64,000 bases of DNA. It comes from Bradyrhizobium sp. (GTDB lineage Bacteria; Pseudomonadota; Alphaproteobacteria; Rhizobiales; Xanthobacteraceae). The stretch covers positions 496,001 through 560,000 of the forward strand of contig NZ_JALHLP010000001.1 in NCBI RefSeq assembly GCF_022844465.1, written 5' to 3'. Made by a program: the position numbers and the translations under genes. Numbering within the stretch: position 1 is the stretch's first letter; every line of letters starts with the position of its first letter. The notes beneath the pieces were generated by a model. That model was not told the DNA's origin. It did not search any database and saw only the letters and a list, made by a program, of their open reading frames with translations. Of this stretch, positions 7,908 through 17,129 are shown piece by piece.

Positions 7908-9152
7908 ATGCCCACCAGCCATCGCTTCCTGCTGGCCGCTCTCTTTTCAGTCACTGCAATGCTTCCCGCTGCGGCGCAAGATGCTCCGCTGCCGCGCGAA
8001 GCGCAGATCGGGCCGCGGCCGTTCTATCTGGTCGACCGGATGAAGGACGGCCCGCTCAAGCGACAGCTCAGCCAGTGCACCGGACCGTTCCACAAGACCG
8101 ATTTTTCGATCGGCCACCGTGGCGCGGCGCTGCAGTTTCCCGAGCACAGCCGGGAATCCTATGTCGCGGCCGCCCGGATGGGCGCCGGGATCATCGAATG
8201 CGATGTGACCTTCACAAAAGACCGGGAACTGGTCTGCCGGCATTCGCAGTGCGACCTGCATACGACGACCAATATCCTGACGGTCCCGGCGCTCGCCGCA
8301 AAATGCGCGCAGTCATTCACGCCGGCCAACCCGGCGACCGGCCGAAAGGCGTCCGCCAGGTGCTGCACCTCCGACATCACGCTCGCCGAATTCCGGACCC
8401 TGACCGCGAAGATGGATGGCTTCAATCCCGATGCAAAGACGCCGGAAGAATATCAGAACGGCACCCCGCGCTGGCGCACCGATCTATACGCCCATTCCGG
8501 CACGCTGATGACGCATGACGAGAGCATCGCGCTGATCAGGAGCCTCGGTGCCAAGTTCACACCCGAACTGAAGGCACCCGAGGTGCCGATGCCGTTCGAG
8601 GGCGACTACACCCAGGAGAAGTACGCCTCGCAAATGCTCGACGCCTACAAGAAGGCCGGCATCCCACCCGGCGACGTGTTCGCCCAGAGTTTCAATCTCG
8701 CCGATGTGCTTCATTGGCTGAAGACCGAGCCTGCCTTTGGCGCGCAGGCGGTGTATCTCGAAGACCGTTACGACAAACAGGGTCTCGACCCTGGCAAGCC
8801 CGAGACGTGGAAGCCCTCGATGGCTGAACTGAGAGCGCAGGGGGTGAGGATTCTGGCGCCGCCGATCTGGGCGATGCTGGCGCTGAGCGACAACAAGGAA
8901 ATCGTGCCGTCGGAATACGCCAGGGCCGCGAAGGCGGCCGGCCTCGACCTGATCGGATGGTCGCTGGAGCGCGACGGCCCGCTGCACAAGGGCGGCGGAT
9001 TTTATCACCGCTCGGTCAAACCGGCGATCGATCGCGACGGCGACACGATGACGGTGCTGGACGTGCTCGCCAGGCAAGTCGGCATCCGCGGCATGTTCTC
9101 GGACTGGCCGGCAACGACCACGTTCTACGCGAGTTGCATGGGCATGAAGTGA
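7908..9152 (+). CDS. periplasmic glycerophosphodiester phosphodiesterase
   Basis: This is a 414-residue precursor that hydrolyses glycerophosphodiesters to glycerol-3-phosphate and an alcohol, releasing phosphate and carbon from phospholipid head groups. The signal peptide covers residues 1-23 (ending AAA). The GDPD signature is complete: GHRGA at 69-73, the acidic metal ligands in ECDVTFTKD (Glu-97, Asp-99), and His-112. A later FTPELKAPE segment supplies the third conserved acidic strand. It is longer than the cytosolic UgpQ type and matches the secreted GlpQ-like class. GAGGA lies just upstream of ATG 7908. It converges on the ftsZ gene with only 24 bases between the stops. Confidence 0.9.
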   Translation: MPTSHRFLLAALFSVTAMLPAAAQDAPLPREAQIGPRPFYLVDRMKDGPLKRQLSQCTGPFHKTDFSIGHRGAALQFPEHSRESYVAAARMGAGIIECDVTFTKDRELVCRHSQCDLHTTTNILTVPALAAKCAQSFTPANPATGRKASARCCTSDITLAEFRTLTAKMDGFNPDAKTPEEYQNGTPRWRTDLYAHSGTLMTHDESIALIRSLGAKFTPELKAPEVPMPFEGDYTQEKYASQMLDAYKKAGIPPGDVFAQSFNLADVLHWLKTEPAFGAQAVYLEDRYDKQGLDPGKPETWKPSMAELRAQGVRILAPPIWAMLALSDNKEIVPSEYARAAKAAGLDLIGWSLERDGPLHKGGGFYHRSVKPAIDRDGDTMTVLDVLARQVGIRGMFSDWPATTTFYASCMGMK

Positions 9153-9176
9153 GGCCCGTTCCCGCTGCGCGGCGCC

Positions 9177-10391
9177 TCAGTTGGCCTTGCGGCTCAGGAA
9201 GTTCGGAATATCGAGAATTCTCTCCTCGACCAGGTTGCGCACCGCGGAGGAGCGGCCGTAGGGATCAGGGCTCTGCGCGATCGGATGTCGGGCCGCCGGG
9301 CGGAGCGGCGGACTCTCGAATTGCGGTGGCGTACCCCGCTCGATCCGGTCGGGGATGCGGCGCCTGTCGTTGCTCAGCCTGCCTGCGAGGTCTGTGAGCG
9401 AGCTTTCCCCTGACTGCGTCTGGCGCGCCGCGCCGAGATTGTCGATCCCGGTCGCCACGACCGAGACGCGGACGATGCCATCGAGGCTGGCATCGAAAGT
9501 CGCGCCGACAATGATGTTGGCGTCCGGGTCGGCTTCGTCGCGTATGCGGGTGGCAGCTTCGTCGACCTCGAACAGCGTCAGGTCCCTGCCGCCGGTGATC
9601 GAAACAATCAGGCCACTGGCCCGCTTGATCGAGGGATCCTCGATCAAAGGATTGGAAATCGCCGCCACGGCGGCGTTGAGTACGCGCTTTTCGCCGGAAG
9701 CCTCGCCCCTGCCCATCATGGCCTTGCCCTTCTCGCGCATGACCGAGAGAACGTCGGCGAAATCGAGATTGATCAGCCCTTCCTTGACGATGAGGTCGCT
9801 GATACAGGCCACGCCCGAATACAGCACCTGATCGGCCATGGCGAAGGCATCAGCGAACGTGGTCTTCTCGCTGGCCACCCTGAACAGGTTCTGGTTCGGG
9901 ATGATCAGCAGGGTATCCACCTCCTTCAGCAGTTCCGCGATGCCGGCTTCGGCATAACGCATGCGGCGCTGGCCTTCGAAATGGAACGGCTTGGTGACGA
10001 CACCGATGGTGAGGACGCCAAGCTCCCGCGCGATCCTGGCGATGACGGGCGCCGCCCCGGTACCGGTACCGCCACCCATGCCGGCGGTAATGAACACCAT
10101 ATGCACGCCGGCGAGGTGATCACGGATAGCATCGATGGTCTCTTCCGCCGCGGCGCGCCCGACCTCGGGCTGCGCGCCCGCGCCAAGACCTCCGGTCACC
10201 TTCGCGCCCAACTGGATGACGTGCGGGGCTTTCGAACTGGCGAGCGCCTGGGCGTCGGTATTGACGACGACGAACTCGACGCCCTGCAGTCCGGCCCTGA
10301 TCATGTTATTGACGGCATTGCCGCCGGCACCGCCAACGCCACATACGATGATGCGCGCCTTCAACTCGCGAATATCCGTAGTACCAGTCAT
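9177..10391 (-). CDS. FtsZ paralogue with a short linker
   Basis: This is a 404-residue tubulin-like GTPase of the FtsZ family, which forms the cytokinetic ring. The GTP-binding region has GGAGGNA (20-26) and the tubulin signature GGGTGTG (106-112). The T7 catalytic loop NLDFAD (208-213) is intact, so it should polymerise and hydrolyse GTP. The linker after the core is only about 70 residues. The last 13 residues ([13 protein letters not shown]) resemble the conserved C-terminal peptide that binds FtsA and other partners. The main rhizobial FtsZ lies in the dcw cluster next to ftsA and is near 590 residues with a long linker. This gene has no dcw neighbours and is therefore probably the second copy. 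The HTH/coiled-coil gene lies 48 bases upstream. Confidence 0.88.
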   Translation of the reverse strand: MTGTTDIRELKARIIVCGVGGAGGNAVNNMIRAGLQGVEFVVVNTDAQALASSKAPHVIQLGAKVTGGLGAGAQPEVGRAAAEETIDAIRDHLAGVHMVFITAGMGGGTGTGAAPVIARIARELGVLTIGVVTKPFHFEGQRRMRYAEAGIAELLKEVDTLLIIPNQNLFRVASEKTTFADAFAMADQVLYSGVACISDLIVKEGLINLDFADVLSVMREKGKAMMGRGEASGEKRVLNAAVAAISNPLIEDPSIKRASGLIVSITGGRDLTLFEVDEAATRIRDEADPDANIIVGATFDASLDGIVRVSVVATGIDNLGAARQTQSGESSLTDLAGRLSNDRRRIPDRIERGTPPQFESPPLRPAARHPIAQSPDPYGRSSAVRNLVEERILDIPNFLSRKAN

Positions 10392-10439
10392 TAGTGCCTC
10401 ACACAGCGCCGTCGGGTCGCGGAATAAAGGGAGAGATTG

Positions 10440-10928
10440 CTACCCACGCGCAGCGGCCTTGCGGTCTGCTTCCACCAGGGTTGCGGCCAGGTGCCCCACC
10501 CGGCGTCCAGCCGGTCCGTCGCCAACCGTTCGACCAGCGGTCCGCAACGCTGTCACCTCGCGCTCCAGCCATGCCATAGCCTCCGTGGCAGCCCTGGTTG
10601 CCGCAGACGCCTCCCGCAGTTCGTTCATGAGGCGGTCGGCGCGTTCGCGCTCGCGCTCGAAATCTGCGCGGTGCGCGGCTGCGTTGGCTTCCAGCCGCGC
10701 CTCCAAGGCTTCCACCTGTGCCGCCAACACGGCGATCTTGTCCACTCGGCGACTGCCCGGTGGCTGGGGCGCATGCCTGATTTCGGCGAGATCAACGCTC
10801 ACCAGGGCCTTGCCGTCAGCGGAACGCGAGCGCGGCAACCGGCGCCGCCTGGCAAGCGACCGCGCGGCCTCCGGCGAGACGCTCAGGCGATCGCCGAGCG
10901 CGCGATAGGTCAGTAATTCGATGGTCAT
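10440..10928 (-). CDS. small HTH plus coiled-coil protein, unknown function
   Basis: This is a 162-residue protein. Residues 1-52 read like a MerR-type or replication-initiator helix-turn-helix (YRALGDRLSVSPEAARSLARRR, then VDLAEIR). Residues 62-130 are a charged alpha-helical coiled coil (AAQVEALEARLEANAAAHRADFERERERADRL). The basic tail is probably disordered. This layout suits a DNA-binding protein that dimerises through its coil. It is the probable first gene of an operon with the FtsZ paralogue 48 bases downstream. The start has GGAGAG upstream. No specific family is recognised. Confidence 0.7.
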   Translation of the reverse strand: MTIELLTYRALGDRLSVSPEAARSLARRRRLPRSRSADGKALVSVDLAEIRHAPQPPGSRRVDKIAVLAAQVEALEARLEANAAAHRADFERERERADRLMNELREASAATRAATEAMAWLEREVTALRTAGRTVGDGPAGRRVGHLAATLVEADRKAAARG

Positions 10929-11006
10929 CGGCGGCTCTCCTTGAACGAACCGGGCTGCAATGGGCTGATGATGACCGCGCCGTGATCGCAGGCTAAGCCG
11001 GCATGG

Positions 11007-11022
11007 TTAACAGAGGGTTAAC
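11007..11022. promoter_or_regulatory. CtrA-like binding box upstream of the HTH-ftsZ operon
   Basis: The sequence TTAA-N7-TTAAC is a perfect match to the full CtrA consensus known from Caulobacter and other alphaproteobacteria. It lies about 80 bases upstream of the start at 10928, in a 198-base spacer with no gene. CtrA controls cell-cycle and division genes, which fits an operon containing ftsZ. Binding itself is inference from the motif and position. Confidence 0.5.
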
Positions 11023-11126
11023 CGGCGGGCTGCTGGCGCCAATCCGCCTTGCGGTCTTCGCCCCGGGGGTGACGGGCTTTCCTCATCGGCTTACCTCGCG
11101 CATGCGCGCCTTTCCGATCAGCCGCA

Positions 11127-11474
11127 TCACACCAGTTTCATCGGGGCGTCGTCCACCAGCCGGAGGTCGATGCGGCCGATCAAGTCCGAACGGAGCACTT
11201 CGGCCGCAGCAAGGGCGGCCTCGGTCTGCTGCAGCGTACTGACATTCGATCCGAGCGACACGATTCCGCCCAGCACCAGCGCGATCGACCCGAGGGCTGC
11301 GACGGGACTGGACCCGAGCAGGCCGAGCATCATCAGCAGCAGCAAGGCGATCCCGCCGCCGATGGCTGCCTTCGAAACCAGGACAATCTTCCGGCATCGC
11401 TCGGCGACCTCGGCAAGGTGCCTGATCCGCGCTTCGATTTGCGAAATCTCGTCGGTCGGATCGTCTTCGGCCAT
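11127..11474 (-). CDS. small membrane protein with two transmembrane helices, unknown function
   Basis: This is a 115-residue protein. The N-terminal 35 residues are an amphipathic, charged helix (DEISQIEARIRHLAEVAERCRK). Two hydrophobic helices follow (AAIGGGIALLLLMMLGLLG and AALGSIALVLGGIVSLG), and then a helical tail with Gln/Thr/Glu (STLQQTEAALAAAEVLR). The form suggests a membrane-anchored coiled coil. A GTG at 11504 is an alternative start; I chose ATG 11474 because the protein then begins with the charged helix, though neither has a clear ribosome site. No family function is known to me. Confidence 0.65.
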   Translation of the reverse strand: MAEDDPTDEISQIEARIRHLAEVAERCRKIVLVSKAAIGGGIALLLLMMLGLLGSSPVAALGSIALVLGGIVSLGSNVSTLQQTEAALAAAEVLRSDLIGRIDLRLVDDAPMKLV

Positions 11475-11523
11475 CGGATTCAGGATCGGGAAAGCTTGTG
11501 TCACAGGAGGATGCAGGTCGCTA

Positions 11524-11572
11524 GAGCATGATCCGGAAAAGTGTGTAGCGGTTTTCCGAAAAGATCATGCTC
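11524..11572. repeat. palindromic repeat with GAGCATGATC ends
   Basis: The ends GAGCATGATC and GATCATGCTC are perfect inverted 10-mers. The interior (CGGAAAAGTG ... GGTTTTCCG) is also partly self-complementary, so the whole 49 bases can fold as a hairpin. This element type is widespread in Bradyrhizobium-like genomes. A diverged relative is at 30479-30527. It lies between two minus-strand genes. Confidence 0.75.
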
Positions 11573-11621
11573 AAACAGAGAGCTAGACAGGGATGACGAT
11601 TCGAAGAAAAGTCATCCCGGT

Positions 11622-12584
11622 CTAGGCGGCGTCGCGTCCCAGTGCGGCTCCCGCGTCGAGCAAACCCGCCTCGATCAACGCATCCCGGATCCGGGCGATC
11701 TCCGCCTCCGATATCTTGACCAGCGGCGGACGCACCACCGCCCGAGGCAGTTTGCCAAGCAGCACCAGCGCCTCTTTCATGCGGTTGTGCATGTCGACGA
11801 AGGGATCGGCGTAGAATACCCGCGCCGTCGGATAGATCCGGTCGTTGAGCCGGCGGGCCTCGGCGAGATCGTTGGCCCGCACGGCGCGATAAAGCCTCGC
11901 CTGAAGATCGGCGATGACGCTGCCGCTGCCGGAAAGCAGACCGTTGCAGCCGAGCACCAGCGAGCTCAGGAGCCATGCGCTATTGGTGGACAGCACGTTG
12001 ATGGGGCGCTTGCGTCCCTGCAACGCCCGAATCTGGCTCTCATGTTGCGGCACCAGCGGGGTCCAGTCCTTGATGGCGCGGATGGTCGGCACTTCGTCGA
12101 GCAGCCGCTCCAGCGTCGCCGCCGGATAGCCCTGCCCGGTGGCGAGCGGATATTGAAACGCGATCAGCGGCAGATCGGTTGCGTCAGCGATGGTCTTGAA
12201 ATGGGCCAAAGCCATCGCGGCCGACTGACCAATCGTGAACGGCGCCGGCGGAAACACCAGAAGCGCCGATGCGCCGCCGGCCTCGGCCTCGCGCGCGATC
12301 CGCGCCGCCTCCAGGCTGCCATCCGCCCAGATGCCGTGAACCACAGGCAATTTGCCGCCGACTTCCTCGCCCGCGATTTCCATGACGCGCCGCTGTTCGT
12401 CGCGCGTGCACGAGGCCACCTCGGTGGAGTGCGCGTTGACCGTGATCGCCGACAGCCCCTGCACCGCCCCGACATCGCGCAAATGGGCCCGGAAGCTCGG
12501 CTCGTCGATCGAGAAGTCCTCGTGGAACGGCAGCAGCACCGCCGGAATGACGCCGTGGGGCACGAAATCAGGATGGCGGGTCAT
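11622..12584 (-). CDS. dihydrodipicolinate synthase (DapA) family aldolase/lyase
   Basis: This is a 320-residue class I aldolase of the DapA/N-acetylneuraminate lyase family. These enzymes act through a Schiff base between a lysine and a pyruvate-type substrate. The Schiff-base Lys is Lys-172 in AIKDWT and the proton-relay Tyr is Tyr-145 in FQYPL. The usual GTTGE motif is replaced by NAHSTE (50-55), which argues against true DapA activity in lysine biosynthesis and for another 2-oxo acid substrate. The gene ends close to a repeat element and starts 56 bases from the carboxylase gene upstream on the same strand, so they may share a transcript. Confidence 0.85.
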   Translation of the reverse strand: MTRHPDFVPHGVIPAVLLPFHEDFSIDEPSFRAHLRDVGAVQGLSAITVNAHSTEVASCTRDEQRRVMEIAGEEVGGKLPVVHGIWADGSLEAARIAREAEAGGASALLVFPPAPFTIGQSAAMALAHFKTIADATDLPLIAFQYPLATGQGYPAATLERLLDEVPTIRAIKDWTPLVPQHESQIRALQGRKRPINVLSTNSAWLLSSLVLGCNGLLSGSGSVIADLQARLYRAVRANDLAEARRLNDRIYPTARVFYADPFVDMHNRMKEALVLLGKLPRAVVRPPLVKISEAEIARIRDALIEAGLLDAGAALGRDAA

Positions 12585-12640
12585 TGGCTCGTCTCCTTCC
12601 GTTAAGGTATTGCCTCACAGCGAGCGGGGAGTGTTTCTCT

Positions 12641-14173
12641 CTACAACGGCAAATTGTCGTGCTTCTTCGCGGGCATCTCGACCTTCTTGTCCCTAAGCAT
12701 CGCCAGCGCGCGGGCGATCCGCCTCCGCGTCGAATGCGGCATGATGACGTCGTCGATGTAGCCACGCTCGGCGGCGATGAAGGGGGACAGGAAGCGGTCT
12801 TCGTATTCCTTCGTGCGCGCGGCGATTTTCTCGGCGTCGCCGATGTCGGCGCGGAAAATGATCTCGACCGCGCCCTTGGCGCCCATCACCGCGATCTGCG
12901 CCGTCGGCCATGCGTAATTCATGTCGGCGCCGATTTCCTTGGAGGCCATCACGTCGAACGCACCGCCATAGGCCTTACGGGTGATGACCGTGACCAGCGG
13001 CACCGTGCACTGCGAATAGGCGAACAGGAGCTTCGCGCCGTGCTTGATCAGGCCGCCATATTCCTGCGCGGTGCCGGGCAGGAATCCCGGCACGTCGACG
13101 AAGGTGACGATCGGGATGTTGAAGGCGTCGCAGAAGCGGACGAAGCGCGCGGCCTTGCGCGAGGCGTCGGAGTCCAGCACGCCCGCCAGCACCATCGGCT
13201 GGTTGGCGACGAAGCCGACGGTGCGGCCGGCGATGCGGCCGAAACCGGTGACGATGTTCTTCGCGAAGGCTTCCGAAATCTCGAAAAAGTCGCCCTCGTC
13301 CACAACCTTGCCGATCAGCTCCTTCATGTCGTAGGGCTTGTTCGGATGGTCGGGGATCAGCGTATCCAGCGACATGTCGACGCGCTCGATGTCGTCGAAG
13401 CTCGGCCATTCCGGCACGCCGTCGGTGTTGTTGGAGGGCAGGAAATCGATCAGCCGGCGCATCTGCAGCAGCGTCTCGACGTCGTTCTCGAACGCGCCGT
13501 CGGCGATCGAGGAGCGGGTCGCATGCACCGAGGCGCCGCCGAGTTCTTCCGCCGTCACCACCTCGTTGGTGACGGTCTTCACCACGTCGGGACCCGTGAC
13601 GAACATGTAGCTGGTGTTCTTCACCATGAAGATGAAGTCGGTCATGGCAGGCGAATAGACGTCGCCGCCGGCGCACGGGCCCATGATGACGGAGATCTGC
13701 GGGATCACGCCTGAGGCAATGACGTTGCGGCGGAACACGTAGGAATAGCCCGCCAGCGCCGCCACGCCTTCCTGGATGCGCGCGCCGCCGGCGTCATAGA
13801 GGCCGATGATCGGCGCCCTCGCCTTCATCGCCATGTCCTGCAGTTTTGTGATCTTCAGCGCATGGGTCTCGGACAGCGAGCCGCCGAAAACGGTGAAGTC
13901 CTTGGCGAAGACAAAGGTCTTGCGGCCGTTGACGGTGCCCCAGCCGGTGACGACGCCGTCGCCCGGAATCTTGTTCTTCTCCATGCCGAACTCGGTCGAA
14001 CGGTGCTCGACGAACATGTCGAACTCCTCGAACGAGCCCTTGTCGAGCAGAAGCTCGATGCGCTCCCGCGCGGTCAGCTTGCCGCGGGCGTGCTGCGCCT
14101 CGATGCGCTTCTCGCCGCCGCCAAATTTGGCGCCGGCGCGCCGCTCCTCGAGGCTATCCAGGATGTCCTTCAT
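12641..14173 (-). CDS. pccB: acyl-CoA carboxylase beta subunit (propionyl-CoA carboxylase type)
   Basis: This 510-residue protein is the carboxyltransferase subunit that moves CO2 from biotin to an acyl-CoA, most often propionyl-CoA giving methylmalonyl-CoA. It shows the two-domain carboxyltransferase pattern: an N-terminal half with [17 protein letters not shown] and [11 protein letters not shown], and a C-terminal half with [15 protein letters not shown] and [12 protein letters not shown]. Length is exactly that of the PccB family. No biotin-carrying alpha subunit is nearby. A methylcrotonyl-CoA carboxylase beta subunit is the main alternative, but PccB fits better. Confidence 0.88.
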   Translation of the reverse strand: MKDILDSLEERRAGAKFGGGEKRIEAQHARGKLTARERIELLLDKGSFEEFDMFVEHRSTEFGMEKNKIPGDGVVTGWGTVNGRKTFVFAKDFTVFGGSLSETHALKITKLQDMAMKARAPIIGLYDAGGARIQEGVAALAGYSYVFRRNVIASGVIPQISVIMGPCAGGDVYSPAMTDFIFMVKNTSYMFVTGPDVVKTVTNEVVTAEELGGASVHATRSSIADGAFENDVETLLQMRRLIDFLPSNNTDGVPEWPSFDDIERVDMSLDTLIPDHPNKPYDMKELIGKVVDEGDFFEISEAFAKNIVTGFGRIAGRTVGFVANQPMVLAGVLDSDASRKAARFVRFCDAFNIPIVTFVDVPGFLPGTAQEYGGLIKHGAKLLFAYSQCTVPLVTVITRKAYGGAFDVMASKEIGADMNYAWPTAQIAVMGAKGAVEIIFRADIGDAEKIAARTKEYEDRFLSPFIAAERGYIDDVIMPHSTRRRIARALAMLRDKKVEMPAKKHDNLPL

Positions 14174-14328
14174 CTGCTTCCGCCCGTTTCTAGGTCGATT
14201 TAGGGCCTTCTAACACGCCCTTTTCTGAACCGGAAACACCCCCGGAAGCTGGCAAGCGGGTCTGGCGCGCTGGTTCTCGGCACCCTGACCAAAGTGGCCG
14301 GGCATGGCCGATACATCACCCAAAACCG

Positions 14329-15147
14329 TCAGATCGCCACGATATCAGTGAGGCATTGCTGCGTCACCGTCATCCGCGCGGCGATGTGGCTTTGCTCCTT
14401 GCAGTCCATGTTCATGGCGAACACGGTTTGCCGGCTGCCCTTCTCGGCCCAGCCGACCATCCAGCCCAGTGACGGCCTGCCCTGCTCCGCGCCCAAAAGC
14501 CCGCTCTTGGTGCGGATCGTGGCGTCGCCGACCTTGGTCACGGTCAGGATGTCGCGCGCCAGTTCCTGGCTGCGCGCGGAGACCGGCAGCACGCCGCGGC
14601 GCAGCCGGTCGAGGAAGTCGATCTGCTGGATCGGATCGATCCGCAGGTTACCGGTCAGCCAGAACTGGTCGATGCCGCCGCCGATGTCGCGATTGCCGTA
14701 GTCCATCAGGTCGACGTACTTCTGCATGCGCTCGGATCCGATGCGCCGCGCGATCTCCTGATAGATCGGTACAGCGGAGGCCGCGATCGCCGAGCGCAGG
14801 GTGTGATCCTTGTTCCAGGGCTCGATACTGCGCGTCACCCCGTCCCACTTGAAGACGTCCTTGTCGGGATCCACCACCACGCCAGTCTCGAGCGCGATGA
14901 TGGAATGCGGGATCTTGAAGGTCGAGGCCGGCAGCCTGCCCTCGCCCGAACGCACCTTGTCGCTGGCGATGATCAGGTAGTCGTCCACCTTGTAGGCGAC
15001 GAAGGTACCTGTGGTGCCCAGTGCCAGAAAACGCCGGGCCAGGTCGTCGCGAAACTCGCTGCGCTGGTACGAGACGTTGGCGAGGCCGGTTGGGGGGAAC
15101 AGGCTGGTCGCGGCGACGAGGCCCAGCGCATGGCGGCGGTTGATCAA
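14329..15147 (-). CDS. class D (OXA-type) beta-lactamase
   Basis: This is a 272-residue exported serine beta-lactamase. All class D motifs are present in order: STFK (Ser-75 to Lys-78, the nucleophile and carbamylated Lys), SAV (124-126), YGN (150-152) and KSG (214-216). It also has the GWMVGW segment after KSG. The signal peptide (about 1-23) carries an RR pair (NRRHALGL), so Tat export is possible. The start is TTG at 15147; there is no in-frame ATG or GTG nearby upstream. It is a chromosomal, stand-alone gene and no resistance-island feature is near. Substrate range cannot be read from the sequence. Confidence 0.9.
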   Translation of the reverse strand: MINRRHALGLVAATSLFPPTGLANVSYQRSEFRDDLARRFLALGTTGTFVAYKVDDYLIIASDKVRSGEGRLPASTFKIPHSIIALETGVVVDPDKDVFKWDGVTRSIEPWNKDHTLRSAIAASAVPIYQEIARRIGSERMQKYVDLMDYGNRDIGGGIDQFWLTGNLRIDPIQQIDFLDRLRRGVLPVSARSQELARDILTVTKVGDATIRTKSGLLGAEQGRPSLGWMVGWAEKGSRQTVFAMNMDCKEQSHIAARMTVTQQCLTDIVAI

Positions 15148-15177
15148 GGGATATCCGAGCCGGTTCAGAAACCTCGG

Positions 15178-15199
15178 AAAACGATGCCGATGGCATCGT
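15178..15199 (-). terminator. hairpin terminator of the fliK-like operon
   Basis: ACGATGCC and GGCATCGT form a perfect 8-base-pair stem with a three-base loop, followed on the minus strand by TTTT. It lies 32 bases after the stop of the 15231 gene and before the beta-lactamase start. Confidence 0.65.
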
Positions 15200-15230
15200 G
15201 GAAAAACTATGACAATGGCAGCAGGATCAG

Positions 15231-15497
15231 CTAGCGAACCCGCCCTGACAGCCGCAGCACGAAGATCAGGACCTCGGCAACCGCCTTGTACAGTTCCGCC
15301 GGAATCTCGTCGCCGATCTCGACGTGCGACAGGGCGCCCGCCAGCACTTCGTTCTCCTCGATAGGAATGTCGTTAGCCCGGGCGAGTTCGATGATCCTGG
15401 CGCCGATTACGCCCTTGCCCTTGGCGACGACGAGCGGCGCGCCGGTTTTGTCGTAGTGCAGCGCGACCGCGAGCCGATTCCTGGTCTCGACGCTCAT
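15231..15497 (-). CDS. FlhB C-terminal-domain-like protein (export-switch cytosolic domain only)
   Basis: This is an 88-residue protein that matches only the cytoplasmic C-terminal domain of the FlhB/EscU export-switch family. Residues such as AVALHYDKTGAPLVVAKGKG and the following ARANDIPIEENEVLAGAL align with it. The autocleavage NPTH motif and the membrane domain of FlhB are missing. In other bacteria such stand-alone domains (FhlP/YlqH-like) can substitute for the processed FlhB fragment in the flagellar export gate. The start overlaps the stop of the upstream FliK-like gene by four bases (ATGA), so the two are translationally coupled and probably act in the same process. Confidence 0.85.
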   Translation of the reverse strand: MSVETRNRLAVALHYDKTGAPLVVAKGKGVIGARIIELARANDIPIEENEVLAGALSHVEIGDEIPAELYKAVAEVLIFVLRLSGRVR

Positions 15498-17059
15498 AGC
15501 GCGCGATCCAGAAAATGGCCGGCGCGCGCGGGCGCGGCCGGCGGCGGTGGCGTGCCGTCGCGGATCACGATATCGCCGGGCGTCAGTTCGGCCCGGCTGA
15601 GCGCCTGGCTCAGTTCTGAGGCGCCAGCGCGCAGCTGCGCCGCCGTGTTGGGCCGTTCCGCCCACATCCGGACCGAGGTCTTTTCGCCCGTGAGCGATAC
15701 CAGCGCATGAACCGGGCCGGCCGGCTCGACGTCGAGCGAAAACCGCGCCCGCCACACCCGCTTGGCAGCCTCGACTTCCTCGGCCGCACCATCGCGGGAA
15801 ATCTCGAACTGGGCCATCGCCGTGCCCTGCGGCGTCACGAAGGGAATCTCGAAATGCCAGCGCGGACCCGGCGCATCCACCCTTGGCGCCGAGGCCTCGA
15901 CGCGATCCGGCAACGAGGCCACCTGCAGCAAGGTTTGCCGCGCGATCGCGGCATCGGTGTCATCGAGCAGATGATGCGCGGTCGTCGCCAGCGGCGCATC
16001 GGGCGCGAGCGTCGGCGCCGCGACCGGCTGCGCGGCCGGAAGCGCGCCGCGGATCGGCGGAGGCGGCGTATTGGTATGGAAGGTCAGGTCACCTCGAGCA
16101 TCCGTTGCCGCACTCGCTATTCGCCCGGGGATGCCGAGCTGCTGCAGCGCCTCCTGCAGCAGGTTCAAGGTCGCCCCGGCCGAAGGCAAGGCGTTCAGCC
16201 CGGCGGTCGGCGCGCCGCGGGCGGCGCCGCCGGACACCGCGATATCGGTGGCGGCAGGCAGCCGCGCCTGTGACCGCAAGATTTCCTGAACGTCGGATTC
16301 CAGTGAAGGCGCGAGGCTGGCTGCCTCGGCGTTGAGGGTCACGGGCGCCGCCGGAGCTGCGGCCGCGGCCTTGGCGCCAAGCGCCGACTGCAGCGTCTGC
16401 CGCAGCACGATCAGTGCGGCCTTGAGATCGGGAACGCCGGTCGAAGGCGCCGAACCCGACGCCAGCGAAGCCTCAAGAAAAATACCGGATTTCTGGAACG
16501 CGGTCTTGATGTCGCCGCCAGCGAGGTTTTGGTCGAGGCTGGTCTGTTGTGCCAGCACCTGCGCCATCGCCTCGCGCAATTTGGACGGCAGGCTGATGGA
16601 CGAGACGGCCGTGCCGAGATTGGCGAACAGTGGCGCCAGGCTTTCCTGCTCGACGGCCGCGGCCTGCGCAGCGACCGAGACCGCCGCCCGCTCGATCGGG
16701 CTCAACGGGTCCTTTGAAGCCAGGGTCATCGGACGGGCGGTCGCAGCATCGTCCAGCGCATCGGGCGAAAGCGTAACGGCGTCAGCCGCGGCGCCGCCGC
16801 CCTGCCCGACCACCGCAAGGCGGATGCCGTCCTTGGTCTGCGATACCGCGAGCTGCAGGGTCTGGCCTTGCTGCAGCGGGACTTCCGAGGCCACGTCGAT
16901 CGAGAGGCTGGCGATGGCGATCCGCACCAGATCGGCGGAGAGAATCTTGAGCACCTGCGCGTCGACCACGCTGCCCGGCTGAAACACGAGTTCGGGCGCA
17001 AGGCCGCCAACCCCTTGGGCGGCAAGCACGGGAGCGGTGGGATTAATTGCGTTCGCCAT
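15494..17059 (-). CDS. FliK-like flagellar hook-length control protein
   Basis: This is a 521-residue protein rich in Ala, Pro and Gln, as FliK proteins are. The long N-terminal part is low in conserved features. The C-terminal 120 residues resemble the Flg_hook domain (FEIPFVTPQGTAMAQFEI ... FSLDVEPAGPVHALVSLTGEKTSVRMWAERP). FliK measures hook length and triggers the switch in export specificity by acting on FlhB. Here it is coupled by ATGA to an FlhB C-terminal-like protein, which supports the same functional pairing. No other flagellar genes are in the window, so a flagellar role is inferred. Confidence 0.8.
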   Translation of the reverse strand: MANAINPTAPVLAAQGVGGLAPELVFQPGSVVDAQVLKILSADLVRIAIASLSIDVASEVPLQQGQTLQLAVSQTKDGIRLAVVGQGGGAAADAVTLSPDALDDAATARPMTLASKDPLSPIERAAVSVAAQAAAVEQESLAPLFANLGTAVSSISLPSKLREAMAQVLAQQTSLDQNLAGGDIKTAFQKSGIFLEASLASGSAPSTGVPDLKAALIVLRQTLQSALGAKAAAAAPAAPVTLNAEAASLAPSLESDVQEILRSQARLPAATDIAVSGGAARGAPTAGLNALPSAGATLNLLQEALQQLGIPGRIASAATDARGDLTFHTNTPPPPIRGALPAAQPVAAPTLAPDAPLATTAHHLLDDTDAAIARQTLLQVASLPDRVEASAPRVDAPGPRWHFEIPFVTPQGTAMAQFEISRDGAAEEVEAAKRVWRARFSLDVEPAGPVHALVSLTGEKTSVRMWAERPNTAAQLRAGASELSQALSRAELTPGDIVIRDGTPPPPAAPARAGHFLDRAL

Positions 17060-17098
17060 ATCTGAGGTCTCGGCCAGGCCAGACCCTAACCCGGCGGC

Positions 17099-17114
17099 GT
17101 AAACCTCTCGTTAA
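17099..17114 (-). promoter_or_regulatory. CtrA-like box upstream of the fliK-like gene
   Basis: Read on the minus strand this is TTAA-N7-TTTAC, one mismatch from the CtrA consensus TTAA-N7-TTAAC. It lies 40 bases upstream of the start at 17059 and in the same orientation as the gene. CtrA controls flagellar genes in many alphaproteobacteria. With one mismatch in a single site, this stays tentative. Confidence 0.35.
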
Positions 17115-17129
17115 CCCGAGGGCCGAAGG

